This document shows positions 1 to 5,656 of a stretch of 6,342 nt of DNA, piece by piece. The stretch is from Oscillospiraceae bacterium (GTDB lineage: Bacteria > Bacillota > Clostridia > Oscillospirales > Acutalibacteraceae). Every line of letters starts with the position of its first letter. Positions within the stretch are counted from its first letter, which is position 1. Under the pieces are notes generated by a model, which was given only the letters and a program-made list of their open reading frames with translations, was not told the DNA's origin and did not search any database. Location: positions 1 to 6,342 of the forward strand of contig DOUO01000183.1 of the NCBI GenBank assembly GCA_003520555.1, written 5' to 3'. The translations under genes and the position numbers were made by a program.

Positions 1-611
1 GACTCAAAATACAGATTGTGAAAAATGCCGTGAGCCGCCTGAGCGTCTCCGTTTTGAACGGCGGCAGTCATCATGAACAGCGCGGATGTGCTGTAAACAA
101 ACGCTGTGCCCGAGCCAAGCGCCACAAGCGTATCCATGTTGGGCGCGCGGCGGATTAAGCCCTTAAAGCCGCTTATGAAAAACTTTTGGTTAATTACCAT
201 TACCGCCGCCGCAAGCAAAAGCTGAGCCATGCCTGTGGCGACAGGGTTGCCGTTAAAAAGCGGCGGAAGCGGCAGCCCGAGCATTCCGTGTCCCATTGAA
301 AAGTACATGAGCACCGACAAAAAGCATAGTGAGGCAATCAGCCGTTTCAATATTTTAGGGGATTCGGCGTCCCTGAGCGAATCCGCCTTGTTTTCATTTT
401 GACTTAACCGGGTTCCCTTAAGCGAGGCGGTGTAGCCCGCGTTTTCAACGGCGGAAATAACAGCCTCGGGCGAGGCGCTGCCCTCCACGCCCATTGAATT
501 TGTGAGCAGGCTTACCGAACACGAGGTTACGCCGTCAAGCCGCGAAACCGCTTTTTCCACCCTTGCGCTGCACGCGGCGCAGCTCATTCCTCCGACATTA
601 TACTGTTCCAA
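1..611 (-). CDS. copA: Copper-translocating P1B-type ATPase CopA, N-terminal part (cut by window edge)
   Basis: This is the first 203 codons of a copper-exporting P-type ATPase, which pumps Cu(I) out across the cytoplasmic membrane using ATP. The visible part begins MEQYNVGGMSCAACSARVEK, a heavy-metal-associated domain with the Cu-binding CxxC at C11 and C14, ending near residue 65. A polar linker follows, then hydrophobic segments near residues 89-107, 126-142 and 161-183. The stretch RRAPNMDTLVALG (about 154-166) is typical of CopA before transmembrane segment 3. The phosphorylation (DKTGT) and CPC motifs lie outside the window. No ATG fits: the frame opens after a stop inside csoR, and the best start is TTG at 609-611, just after the csoR stop and preceded by AGGTGA. 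Family and copper role are supported by the csoR neighbour; the TTG start is inference but gives the classic CopA N-terminus. Confidence 0.93.
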   Translation of the reverse strand, partial: MEQYNVGGMSCAACSARVEKAVSRLDGVTSCSVSLLTNSMGVEGSASPEAVISAVENAGYTASLKGTRLSQNENKADSLRDAESPKILKRLIASLCFLSVLMYFSMGHGMLGLPLPPLFNGNPVATGMAQLLLAAAVMVINQKFFISGFKGLIRRAPNMDTLVALGSGTAFVYSTSALFMMTAAVQNGDAQAAHGIFHNLYFE

Positions 612-615
612 AAAA

Positions 616-621
616 TCACCT
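616..621 (-). promoter_or_regulatory. Ribosome binding site deciding the copA TTG start, overlapping the csoR stop
   Basis: On the minus strand AGGTGA overlaps the csoR stop codon TAG, and four T residues separate it from the TTG at 609-611 (seven bases when counted from AGG). This is the only convincing start signal for copA. The geometry suggests that ribosomes finishing csoR re-initiate on copA (translational coupling, inferred). Confidence 0.7.
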
Positions 622-919
622 ACTTCATCAGCTTCCGCAAGGTTTCAACCAACTCGTCAATTGTTTCGTCCCTGCCGTCGCGGATATCCCGCGCCACGCA
701 GGTGTGGATGTGGTTTGCGAGCAGCTCCCTGTTAAAGGAATTAAGCGCGGCGTTAACGGCAGCCACCTGAACCAGAATATCGGTGCAGTAGGCGTCGTTT
801 TCTACCATTTTGCGAATTCCGCGGATTTGACCTTCAATGCGGCTGAGGCGGTTGACGAGCTTTTTATATTCATCTTCCCCGCGTTTTTTTATTTTATGAC
901 ACTGACATTCGTTTGACAT
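620..919 (-). CDS. csoR: Copper-sensing transcriptional repressor CsoR
   Basis: A 99-residue all-helical CsoR/RcnR-family repressor, which releases operator DNA when it binds Cu(I). The copper ligands of the family are present with exact spacing: C45 (in AYC), H70 and C74 (in NHIHTC). Y44 matches the second-shell tyrosine, and E89 probably matches the second-shell glutamate after a one-residue gap. NRLSRIEGQIRGIRKMVE (about 23-40) is the conserved family helix. The N-terminus has an extra C5-Q-C7-H8 cluster that could bind metal, but this is unproven. The ATG at 917-919 has AGGGTGA at 924-930 as its ribosome binding site. The gene is first in an operon with copA, and a CsoR-type operator lies in its promoter, so autoregulation by copper is expected. 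The C-H-C triad argues for copper rather than nickel, cobalt or formaldehyde sensing. Confidence 0.96.
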   Translation of the reverse strand: MSNECQCHKIKKRGEDEYKKLVNRLSRIEGQIRGIRKMVENDAYCTDILVQVAAVNAALNSFNRELLANHIHTCVARDIRDGRDETIDELVETLRKLMK

Positions 920-949
920 GTTATCACCCTGTTATCATATGCTAACTTT

Positions 950-978
950 ATTATATACCCCTTGGGGGTATTTGTCAA
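950..978 (-). promoter_or_regulatory. csoR-copA promoter with embedded CsoR operator
   Basis: On the minus strand a consensus -35 TTGACA (973-978) and a consensus -10 TATAAT (950-955) are separated by 17 bases. The spacer region is almost entirely a palindrome, ATACCCCCAAGGGGTAT (955-971), with perfect 7-bp arms ATACCCC and GGGGTAT around a 3-base centre. It resembles known CsoR operators (TACCC...GGGTA). CsoR bound here would block RNA polymerase directly. The predicted transcript starts near 943, giving a short leader of about 24 nt. Confidence 0.93.
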
Positions 979-1008
979 GCGCGGAGATATTTTATTATTG
1001 CAACCGGT

Positions 1009-1087
1009 CGAAGAATCTTTCAAACGGAAAACGGAAAACGGAAAACGGAAAGTTGAAAATTGTAAAGTAAGTGTAAAAGATTCTTCG
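1009..1087. repeat. 12-bp perfect inverted repeat bracketing a 7-mer tandem array
   Basis: CGAAGAATCTTT (1009-1020) is the exact reverse complement of AAAGATTCTTCG (1076-1087). The 55 bases between them include the tandem repeat at 1024-1051. The right arm runs on into the dispersed repeat at 1077-1110. The region is non-coding and lies between the csoR promoter and the ilvA-ridA terminator. Confidence 0.8.
1024..1051. repeat. Tandem repeat, four perfect copies of ACGGAAA
   Basis: Four uninterrupted copies of the 7-mer ACGGAAA occupy 28 bases of the spacer. The unit is not a multiple of three, is outside any gene, and no promoter depends on it. It is a likely site of slippage and copy-number variation between strains. 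Confidence 0.95.
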
Positions 1088-1110
1088 TCGCTGCGCTCCC
1101 GGGATGACAG
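1077..1110 (+). repeat. Dispersed intergenic repeat, copy A
   Basis: This 34-base stretch reads AAGATTCTTCGTCGCT followed by GCGCTCC and ends GATGACAG. A related copy lies in the opposite orientation at 4534-4568. The two share the blocks TTCGTCGCT, GCTCC and ATGACAG, with a few substitutions and one single-base length difference. From memory, similar intergenic sequences recur in Clostridia genomes; that part is not shown by this window. Confidence 0.75.
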
Positions 1111-1114
1111 AAAG

Positions 1115-1137
1115 AAAAAAGGAGGCTGAAAGCCTCC
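1115..1137 (-). terminator. Rho-independent terminator of the ilvA-ridA operon
   Basis: On the minus strand GGAGGCT, a 3-base loop and AGCCTCC form a perfect 7-bp stem (1121-1137), followed by a run of six T residues (1120-1115). It lies 38 bases beyond the ridA stop. On the plus strand the stem is followed by CTTAAATTTTT, a poorer tail, so it acts mainly for the minus strand. Confidence 0.92.
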
Positions 1138-1174
1138 CTTAAATTTTTCTCAAATGAGGACGTTATTGAAAATT

Positions 1175-1546
1175 TTACGCCTCGGCAATAACCTCAACCT
1201 CAACCAAAACGTTTTTCGGAAGGGTTTTGACAGCCACGCATGAACGCGCGGGCTTTGAGCTGAAATATTTGCCGTAGACCTCGTTGAACGCTCCGAAGTC
1301 GCCCATGTCAGCCAAAAAGCAGACGGTTTTGACGGCTTTGTCAAGGCTTGAGCCTGCCGCCTCGAGAACGTTTTTGAGGTTTGTGCAAACCTGCTCGGTC
1401 TGCGCTTCAATTGTCTGAGCCTCAACCTGACCGCTTGCGGGATTTATGGCGATTTGACCTGAGGTAAACACCATTCCGTTCGCCTTTACTGCCTGTGAAT
1501 AAGGGCCGATTGCGTCGGGAGCGTTTTTTGTGTAAATCTTTTCCAT
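1175..1546 (-). CDS. ridA: RidA family reactive enamine/imine deaminase
   Basis: A 123-residue RidA/YjgF/TdcF-family protein (usual length 120-130). Members hydrolyse 2-aminoacrylate and 2-aminocrotonate, the reactive intermediates released by PLP-dependent threonine/serine dehydratases, to keto acids and ammonia. Signature parts are IGPYSQAV (13-20, Y16), FTSGQIAINP (27-36) and PARSCVAVKTLP (99-110). R101 corresponds to the substrate-carboxylate arginine, and E116 to the conserved glutamate 15 residues later. The frame can be extended to a GTG at 1556-1558, but that codon lies within the AAGGTGG ribosome binding site (1555-1561). The ATG at 1544-1546, eight bases downstream, is therefore the start. 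The gene lies 30 bases after ilvA and shares its transcript and terminator, which matches the known IlvA-RidA partnership. Confidence 0.95.
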   Translation of the reverse strand: MEKIYTKNAPDAIGPYSQAVKANGMVFTSGQIAINPASGQVEAQTIEAQTEQVCTNLKNVLEAAGSSLDKAVKTVCFLADMGDFGAFNEVYGKYFSSKPARSCVAVKTLPKNVLVEVEVIAEA

Positions 1547-1576
1547 AATATATACCACCTTTTAAATTTATATCAA

Positions 1577-2770
1577 TTATACAAGCTTAAAGCCTGCCGC
1601 CTTGAGCGAATCGGAAATTTGCTTTACATGCTCAAAGTTCCTTGTTTCAATTACGATTCTGAGGTACGCCGCGGTTACGTCCGTGCCCTCGCCCGCCCTT
1701 TCGTGATGAACGGAAATTACGTTGCCGCCGCTTTCCGCGATTATCTTTGAAACGGCAACAAGCTGGCCGGGCTTGTCCTGAAGCTCTATGCACAAGGTCT
1801 GCTGTCTGCCGCTCATGATAAGTCCGCGCTTGATTACTCTGTTAAGAATGGTAACGTCGATGTTGCCGCCCGAAACAATGCAGACAACCTTTTTGCCCTT
1901 GACGGGAAGCTTGTTGTACATTACCGCCGCAAGCGGAGCCGCGCCGGCGCCTTCGGCAATCATTTTCTGCGTTTCGATAAGCTTCAAAATCGCCGAGGCG
2001 ATTTCGTCGTCGGAAACGGTTACGATATCGTCAACATATTTACTGATATATTCAAAGGTATGCTCGCCGGGTTCCTTAACCTGAATACCGTCGGCAATGG
2101 TGGATACCTTGTCAAGCGAAACCGGCTTGCCCTGTTTAATTGACTCATACATCGAAGGCGCGCCCTCAGCCTGAACGCCGTAAACCTTGATGTTCGGGTT
2201 AAGACTTTTTATCGCGCAGGCAACGCCCGAAAGCAGTCCGCCGCCGCCGATTGCCGCGATAACCGCGTCAACGTCCGGAAGCTCGTTTAAGATTTCAATG
2301 CCGATTGTGCCCTGACCGGCAATTACGTTTTCATCGTCAAACGGGTGAATAAATGTATAGTTCTTTTCGTCCCTCAGCTCAAGCGCCTTGTTGTAGGCGT
2401 CGTCGTAAACGCCGGGAACCATGCAAACCTCAGCGCCGTAGCCCTTTGTAGCCTCAACCTTTGAAATAGGCGCGCCGTCGGGCAGGCAGATAAGACTTTT
2501 TATTCCGTATTTTGTCGCGGCAAGAGCAACGCCCTGAGCGTGGTTGCCCGCCGAGCAGGCAATTACTCCCCTTGCCTTTTCTTCGTCGGAAAGCTGTGAT
2601 ATTTTATAGCCCGAGCCTCTTACCTTAAACGAACCCGTAATTTGCAGGTTTTCGGGTTTAAGATATACATGACAATCGTCTGAAAGCGCTTCCGCCTTGA
2701 CGATGTGAGTCGGACGGATTACGTCCTTAAGTACGTAGGACGCGTGGTAAATTTTGTCGAGCGTAAGCAT
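1577..2770 (-). CDS. ilvA: Threonine ammonia-lyase (threonine/serine dehydratase), PLP-dependent, single ACT domain
   Basis: A 397-residue fold-type II PLP enzyme that deaminates threonine to 2-oxobutanoate, the first step toward isoleucine; serine is often also a substrate. PLP-binding lysine K49 lies in GSFKVRGS, N76 in SAGNHAQG, the glycine-rich phosphate loop GGGG is at 175-178, and S300 lies in IVSGGN. The catalytic domain runs to about 315. One ACT domain (about 325-397, LCIELQDKPGQLVAVSK onward) closes the protein. This matches the medium form with one C-terminal ACT domain, not the E. coli IlvA long form with two. Catabolic TdcB-like use cannot be excluded. The start is the ATG at 2768-2770, with AGGAAGTG eight bases upstream. 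An in-frame ATG at 2807-2809 coincides with the predicted transcript start and has no usable ribosome binding site. ridA follows in the same operon. Confidence 0.95.
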   Translation of the reverse strand: MLTLDKIYHASYVLKDVIRPTHIVKAEALSDDCHVYLKPENLQITGSFKVRGSGYKISQLSDEEKARGVIACSAGNHAQGVALAATKYGIKSLICLPDGAPISKVEATKGYGAEVCMVPGVYDDAYNKALELRDEKNYTFIHPFDDENVIAGQGTIGIEILNELPDVDAVIAAIGGGGLLSGVACAIKSLNPNIKVYGVQAEGAPSMYESIKQGKPVSLDKVSTIADGIQVKEPGEHTFEYISKYVDDIVTVSDDEIASAILKLIETQKMIAEGAGAAPLAAVMYNKLPVKGKKVVCIVSGGNIDVTILNRVIKRGLIMSGRQQTLCIELQDKPGQLVAVSKIIAESGGNVISVHHERAGEGTDVTAAYLRIVIETRNFEHVKQISDSLKAAGFKLV

Positions 2771-2814
2771 TTTAATACACTTCCTTTTAATTCTCCGAAA
2801 ATTGCACATTTCCT

Positions 2815-2843
2815 ATTCTACTACTTTTCCGGACTAAAATCAA
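2815..2843 (-). promoter_or_regulatory. ilvA-ridA promoter
   Basis: On the minus strand -35 TTGATT (2838-2843) and -10 TAGAAT (2815-2820) are 17 bases apart, close to the sigma-A consensus. Transcription should begin near 2808, leaving a leader of about 38 nt. I see no T-box or long attenuator in such a short leader. Confidence 0.82.
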
Positions 2844-2920
2844 GTTTTTTATTTTCCGCGCGGGTATTGTTCTAATATGGAAATATAGCCCCGCCGCTGA
2901 GATAAATTTTTGAAAAATCG

Positions 2921-2954
2921 TTGAATTTTTATTCATTTTATGATAGTATATAAT
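2921..2954 (+). promoter_or_regulatory. Candidate promoter of the DtxR-family gene
   Basis: Two overlapping readings fit. TTGAAT (2921-2926) is 17 bases from TAGTAT (2944-2949). Alternatively a perfect TATAAT (2949-2954) could be used with a weak T-rich -35. The region is very AT-rich and lies 27 bases before the start codon. It diverges from the ilvA promoter about 80 bases away. I could not recognise a DtxR-type operator palindrome in it. Confidence 0.55.
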
Positions 2955-2981
2955 GCAGAAAATAATTTGGGAGGAATATCC

Positions 2982-3350
2982 ATGCAGCTCAAAGAGTCGG
3001 GAGAAATGTATCTTGAAACAATATATGTTTTGTCCAAACACAAAAACTTTGTGCGCTCGATAGATGTTGTTGACGAAATGGGTTATTCCAAGCCCAGCGT
3101 AAGCCGTGCCGTAGGTATTCTGCGCGACGGCGGATACATTACCGTGGGACCCGACGGCGGACTTAACCTCACCGAAGCGGGTTTGGAGGTTGCTCAGCGC
3201 ACCTACGAGCGGCATACCGTGCTCAGCGAGTTTTTTATGAAGCTGGGCGTTGACGAAGAACGCGCCGTTGCGGACGCCTGCAAAATTGAACATGTTATCA
3301 GCAGCGAAACCTTTGCGGCTGTAAAAAAACATTTAAAAGAGGACTTTTGA
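2982..3350 (+). CDS. Metal-dependent transcriptional regulator, DtxR/MntR family (short form)
   Basis: A 122-residue regulator with an N-terminal winged helix (SIDVVDEMGYSKPSVSRAVGILRDGGYI, about 26-53) and the helical metal-binding/dimerisation domain. There is no C-terminal SH3-like domain, as is common for short MntR-type members. The ligands look DtxR/IdeR-like rather than MntR-like: M9 in GEMYLETIY, then C100, E103 and H104 in ACKIEH, matching DtxR M10, C102, E105 and H106. In MntR a glutamate stands where C100 is. H78 of the ancillary site is kept, but the positions matching DtxR E83 and H98 are S82 and V96. Iron-type sensing is therefore inferred, not proven. ATG 2982 has GGGAGGA six bases upstream; the earlier in-frame ATG at 2940 lies inside the promoter. 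The gene is monocistronic, and no metal transporter is adjacent. Confidence 0.9.
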   Translation: MQLKESGEMYLETIYVLSKHKNFVRSIDVVDEMGYSKPSVSRAVGILRDGGYITVGPDGGLNLTEAGLEVAQRTYERHTVLSEFFMKLGVDEERAVADACKIEHVISSETFAAVKKHLKEDF

Positions 3351-3365
3351 TACTAATACTTGAAC

Positions 3366-3393
3366 AGGGAACGGTTTTCCGTTCCTTTTTTCT
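3366..3393 (+). terminator. Rho-independent terminator of the DtxR-family gene
   Basis: GGAACGG (3368-3374), loop TTTT and CCGTTCC (3379-3385) form a perfect 7-bp stem, followed by TTTTTTCTT. It starts 17 bases after the stop codon and separates this gene from the glycosyltransferase downstream. The end of its T-run abuts the next promoter's -35. Confidence 0.93.
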
Positions 3394-3421
3394 TGCGTAA
3401 ACAATTATAATATGCTACAAT
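3393..3421 (+). promoter_or_regulatory. Candidate promoter of the glycosyltransferase gene
   Basis: TTGCGT (3393-3398) and TACAAT (3416-3421) are separated by 17 bases, and TGC directly before the -10 gives an extended -10 element. Transcription would start near 3428, leaving a leader of about 80 nt. The -35 is imperfect. Confidence 0.6.
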
Positions 3422-3430
3422 ATACAAAAG

Positions 3431-3482
3431 CTAACCTCCAAACCGCGGCGCGTTCGCGCGTTACCGAGTTACCGAAGGTTTC
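3431..3482 (+). other. GC-rich, potentially folded leader of the glycosyltransferase mRNA
   Basis: Within AT-rich flanks there is a GC-rich block. AAACC (3440-3444) can pair with GGTTT (3477-3481), enclosing GCGCG (3448-3452) and CGCGC (3455-3459) separated by TT. A perfect direct repeat of GTTACCGA follows at 3460-3475. It matches no riboswitch I recognise, there is no U-run after it, and its function is unknown. Confidence 0.45.
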
Positions 3483-3508
3483 CTAACAATTTGAAAAGAG
3501 GCTGATTA

Positions 3509-4438
3509 ATGAAGCTGTTATCTTTGGTTGTACCATGCTACAACGAGGAAAAAGCAATACCGATTTTTTATGACGCGGTTATAAACGTTAAAGACCAAAT
3601 TGACGCCGAGATTGAGTTTTGCTTTATCGACGACGGAAGCACCGACAAAACTCTTGACATTCTCCGCGACCTCAACAAGCTTGACCAAAACGTGCGCTAC
3701 CGTTCTTTTTCAAGAAATTTCGGCAAGGAAGCCGGACTTTTGGCAGGTCTTGAAATGGCAAAGGGCGATTTTGTGGCGACAATGGACGTTGATTTGCAGG
3801 ATCCTCCGTCGCTGCTGCCCGAAATGTTCAATATCCTAAACGAACCTGACACAAAATATCATTGCGTGGCGACGCGCCGCAAAACCCGTGAAGGCGAACC
3901 AAAAATCCGTTCGGCTTTCGCAAGGCTGTTTTACCGCATTATCAACAAGCTTTCCGACACGGAAATACGCGACGGCGCAAGGGATTACCGCATGATGTCG
4001 CGCATGATGGTTAACGCGATTATTGCCGACAGGGAATACAACCGTTTTTCAAAGGGAATTTTCAGCTGGGTAGGCTTTGAAACCTACTGGATTTCCTACG
4101 AGAACATCGAAAGAAGCGCGGGCACGACAAAGTGGTCGTTTTGGAAGCTGTTTTCTTATTCGCTTGAGGGAATACTCGCGTATTCCGTTGTTCCGCTTTA
4201 CCTTTCTTCGTTTCTGGGAATTATCATGTGCATTGTGGCGTTCATATTTCTGGTGCTTATCGTTATCCGCGCGCTTATTTGGGGCGACCCGGTATCAGGC
4301 TGGCCTTCAATGGTTTCGATTATGATTTTCATCGGAGGCTTAATTCAGCTTTGCCTGGGTATTGTCGGACTGTACATTTCCAAAATTTATCTTGAAACAA
4401 AAAAACGTCAGCCGTATATTTTAAAGGAAGAAAGATAG
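3509..4438 (+). CDS. Membrane-anchored family 2 glycosyltransferase, GtrB/DPM1-like (polyprenyl-phosphate sugar transferase)
   Basis: A 309-residue GT2 (GT-A fold) enzyme of the GtrB/dolichol-phosphate-mannose-synthase type. It is likely to move a sugar from a nucleotide-sugar donor onto undecaprenyl phosphate at the cytoplasmic face of the membrane. Motifs in order are VVPCYNEE (7-14), FIDDGSTD (39-46), SRNFGKEAG (68-76) and the metal-binding DVDLQDPP (93-100). RDYRMMSR (158-165) and the interface stretch GTTKWSFWKLFSYS (205-218) follow. Two transmembrane segments lie near 224-254 and 267-291, with a basic C-terminus, so about 310 residues is normal for the family. ATG 3509 is preceded by AAAGAGG. 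The gene is monocistronic, between its own promoter and a strong terminator. No flippase or acceptor-specific transferase is adjacent, so the sugar and final polymer cannot be named. Confidence 0.93.
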   Translation: MKLLSLVVPCYNEEKAIPIFYDAVINVKDQIDAEIEFCFIDDGSTDKTLDILRDLNKLDQNVRYRSFSRNFGKEAGLLAGLEMAKGDFVATMDVDLQDPPSLLPEMFNILNEPDTKYHCVATRRKTREGEPKIRSAFARLFYRIINKLSDTEIRDGARDYRMMSRMMVNAIIADREYNRFSKGIFSWVGFETYWISYENIERSAGTTKWSFWKLFSYSLEGILAYSVVPLYLSSFLGIIMCIVAFIFLVLIVIRALIWGDPVSGWPSMVSIMIFIGGLIQLCLGIVGLYISKIYLETKKRQPYILKEER

Positions 4439-4478
4439 CTTTGTCTTTGCTTTTCCGCAAAATTTAACGGGCATATAA

Positions 4479-4509
4479 AAAGGGTTCGGTTTTGACCGAA
4501 CCCTTTATT
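4479..4509. terminator. Bidirectional terminator between convergent glycosyltransferase and cysK
   Basis: A perfect 12-bp stem, AAAGGGTTCGGT (4479-4490) with ACCGAACCCTTT (4495-4506) around loop TTTG, is followed by a T-rich tail on the plus strand (TTTATTT, counting the last stem bases). On the minus strand the tail is TTTTTATAT. It sits about 40 bases after the glycosyltransferase stop and about 105 bases beyond the cysK stop, so it can end both transcripts. Confidence 0.92.
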
Positions 4510-4533
4510 TGCGCCGTTCCGTGATGAACACAA

Positions 4534-4568
4534 CTGTCATTTTGAGGAGCAAAGCGACGAAAAACCTT
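4534..4568 (-). repeat. Dispersed intergenic repeat, copy B
   Basis: Read on the minus strand it begins AAGGTTTTTCGTCGCT, continues TTGCTCC and ends AATGACAG. It matches copy A at 1077-1110 in the blocks TTCGTCGCT, GCTCC and ATGACAG. It lies between the cysK stop and the shared terminator, so it would be part of the cysK 3' untranslated RNA. Confidence 0.75.
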
Positions 4569-4612
4569 ATTTAACTTCGCTGACTCCCGGAATTACAAAA
4601 CGCGAATTGTAA

Positions 4613-5542
4613 TCAGTCGGCAAACATGGGAGTTGAAAGATATCTTTCGCCTGTATCGGGAAGCAGAGCCACAATAACCTTGCCGCGGTTTTCGGGGCGT
4701 TTTGCAAGCTGAGAAGCCGCAAAAACAGCCGCGCCCGATGAAATTCCGACAAGCAGGCCTTCCCTGCGCGCAAGAGTTCTGCCGGTGGCAAAAGCGTCCT
4801 CGTTTTCAACGGTGATAATTTCGTCGTAAATATCGGTGTCAAGCGTTTCCGGCACAAAGCCCGCGCCTATTCCCTGAATTTTGTGCGGACCGGCGGTGCC
4901 CTTTGAAAGCACCGGAGAGCCTGCGGGCTCAACCGCCACAACCTTGACGTTAGGGTTTTGTGATTTAAGATACTTGCCTACGCCCGAAACAGTACCGCCT
5001 GTGCCTACGCCGGCTACAAAAATGTCAACCTTGCCGTCGGTATCGTTCCAGATTTCGGGACCTGTTGAAGCAACGTGAGCGGCAGGATTCGCAAGGTTTG
5101 TGAACTGGCTCGGGATAAAGCTGTTTTCGATTTCGGATGCAAGCTGATTTGCCTTTTCAATCGCGCCCTTCATGCCCTTTGCTCCATCGGTAAGAACAAG
5201 CTCCGCGCCGTAAGCTTTAAGCAGATTGCGGCGCTCGACGCTCATGGTTTCGGGCATTGTAAGGATAATGCGGTATCCGCGCGCGGCTGAGGTCGCGGCA
5301 AGTCCTATGCCCGTATTTCCGCTTGTGGGCTCAATAATAACCGCGCCGGGCTTGATTAAGCCCTGTGCTTCCGCTTCGTCAAGCATCGCCTTGGCGATTC
5401 TGTCCTTAACGCTTCCCGCGGGATTAAAGTATTCAAGCTTGCCGTAAACCTCGGCTTCAAGTCCGTTGAGCTCGGAAAAATTTGTGAGCTTTAAAAGGGG
5501 TGTGTTTCCTACCAAATCCGTAATTGTATTGTAAACCTTCAT
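4613..5542 (-). CDS. cysK: Cysteine synthase A (O-acetylserine sulfhydrylase)
   Basis: A 309-residue fold-type II PLP enzyme making cysteine from O-acetylserine and sulfide, the last step of cysteine biosynthesis. K46 (in NPAGSVKDR) is the PLP Schiff-base lysine. TSGNTG (73-78) is the substrate-binding loop, GVGTGGT (178-184) the phosphate-binding loop, and S269 in GISSGAA contacts the pyridine ring nitrogen. [15 protein letters not shown] (221-235) favours the CysK branch over CysM and cystathionine beta-synthase; there is no C-terminal CBS domain. Full length is normal (about 300-325). ATG 5540-5542 has AAAGGAG (5551-5557) eight bases upstream. It is transcribed alone from a consensus promoter through an unusually long leader of about 136 nt, and no serine acetyltransferase gene is in the window. 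The C-terminus ends MFAD, not the ...I tail that docks into serine acetyltransferase partners. Confidence 0.97.
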   Translation of the reverse strand: MKVYNTITDLVGNTPLLKLTNFSELNGLEAEVYGKLEYFNPAGSVKDRIAKAMLDEAEAQGLIKPGAVIIEPTSGNTGIGLAATSAARGYRIILTMPETMSVERRNLLKAYGAELVLTDGAKGMKGAIEKANQLASEIENSFIPSQFTNLANPAAHVASTGPEIWNDTDGKVDIFVAGVGTGGTVSGVGKYLKSQNPNVKVVAVEPAGSPVLSKGTAGPHKIQGIGAGFVPETLDTDIYDEIITVENEDAFATGRTLARREGLLVGISSGAAVFAASQLAKRPENRGKVIVALLPDTGERYLSTPMFAD

Positions 5543-5613
5543 TGTAATTTCTCCTTTATTGATAAATATAGTTTATGGTTACGGTTTAAAATTCTGCAAA
5601 AATCGACTTAAAA

Positions 5614-5631
5614 TCAACATCGTTTTACCAT
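5614..5631 (-). CDS. Possible five-residue leader peptide MVKRC upstream of cysK
   Basis: Within the cysK leader the minus strand reads ATG GTA AAA CGA TGT TGA, encoding M-V-K-R-C. The purine-rich stretch GGAGGAAGG (5639-5647) upstream has its AAGG end seven bases before the ATG, a good ribosome binding site. The only amino acid directly before the stop is cysteine, the product of the downstream enzyme. The segment TTATGGT covering the ATG (5627-5633) is exactly complementary to a segment further down the leader (5573-5579). Translation and a regulatory role are inference. A five-codon frame could arise by chance, and I see no intrinsic terminator in the leader. Confidence 0.35.
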   Translation of the reverse strand: MVKRC

Positions 5632-5656
5632 AATACTGCCTTCCTCCGATATTATT

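Noticed and set aside
502..916. Plus-strand frames of 77 and 117 codons opposite copA and csoR
   Set aside because: They are antisense to two clearly identified genes with conserved metal ligands, and have no ribosome binding site or promoter of their own.
2771..2809. Upstream in-frame ATG extending ilvA by 13 residues
   Set aside because: It lies at the predicted transcription start, has no workable ribosome binding site, and adds a basic tail not seen in the family. The ATG at 2768-2770 has a good site.
2856..2863. Self-complementary CCGCGCGG between the ilvA and DtxR-gene promoters
   Set aside because: It is a single 8-bp GC palindrome with no second copy or known operator match, so chance is a sufficient explanation.
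2787..3332. Long minus-strand open frame (181 codons) opposite the DtxR-family gene
   Set aside because: It is antisense to a well-supported gene, has no recognisable family features, and overlaps the ilvA promoter and start. It is a shadow frame.
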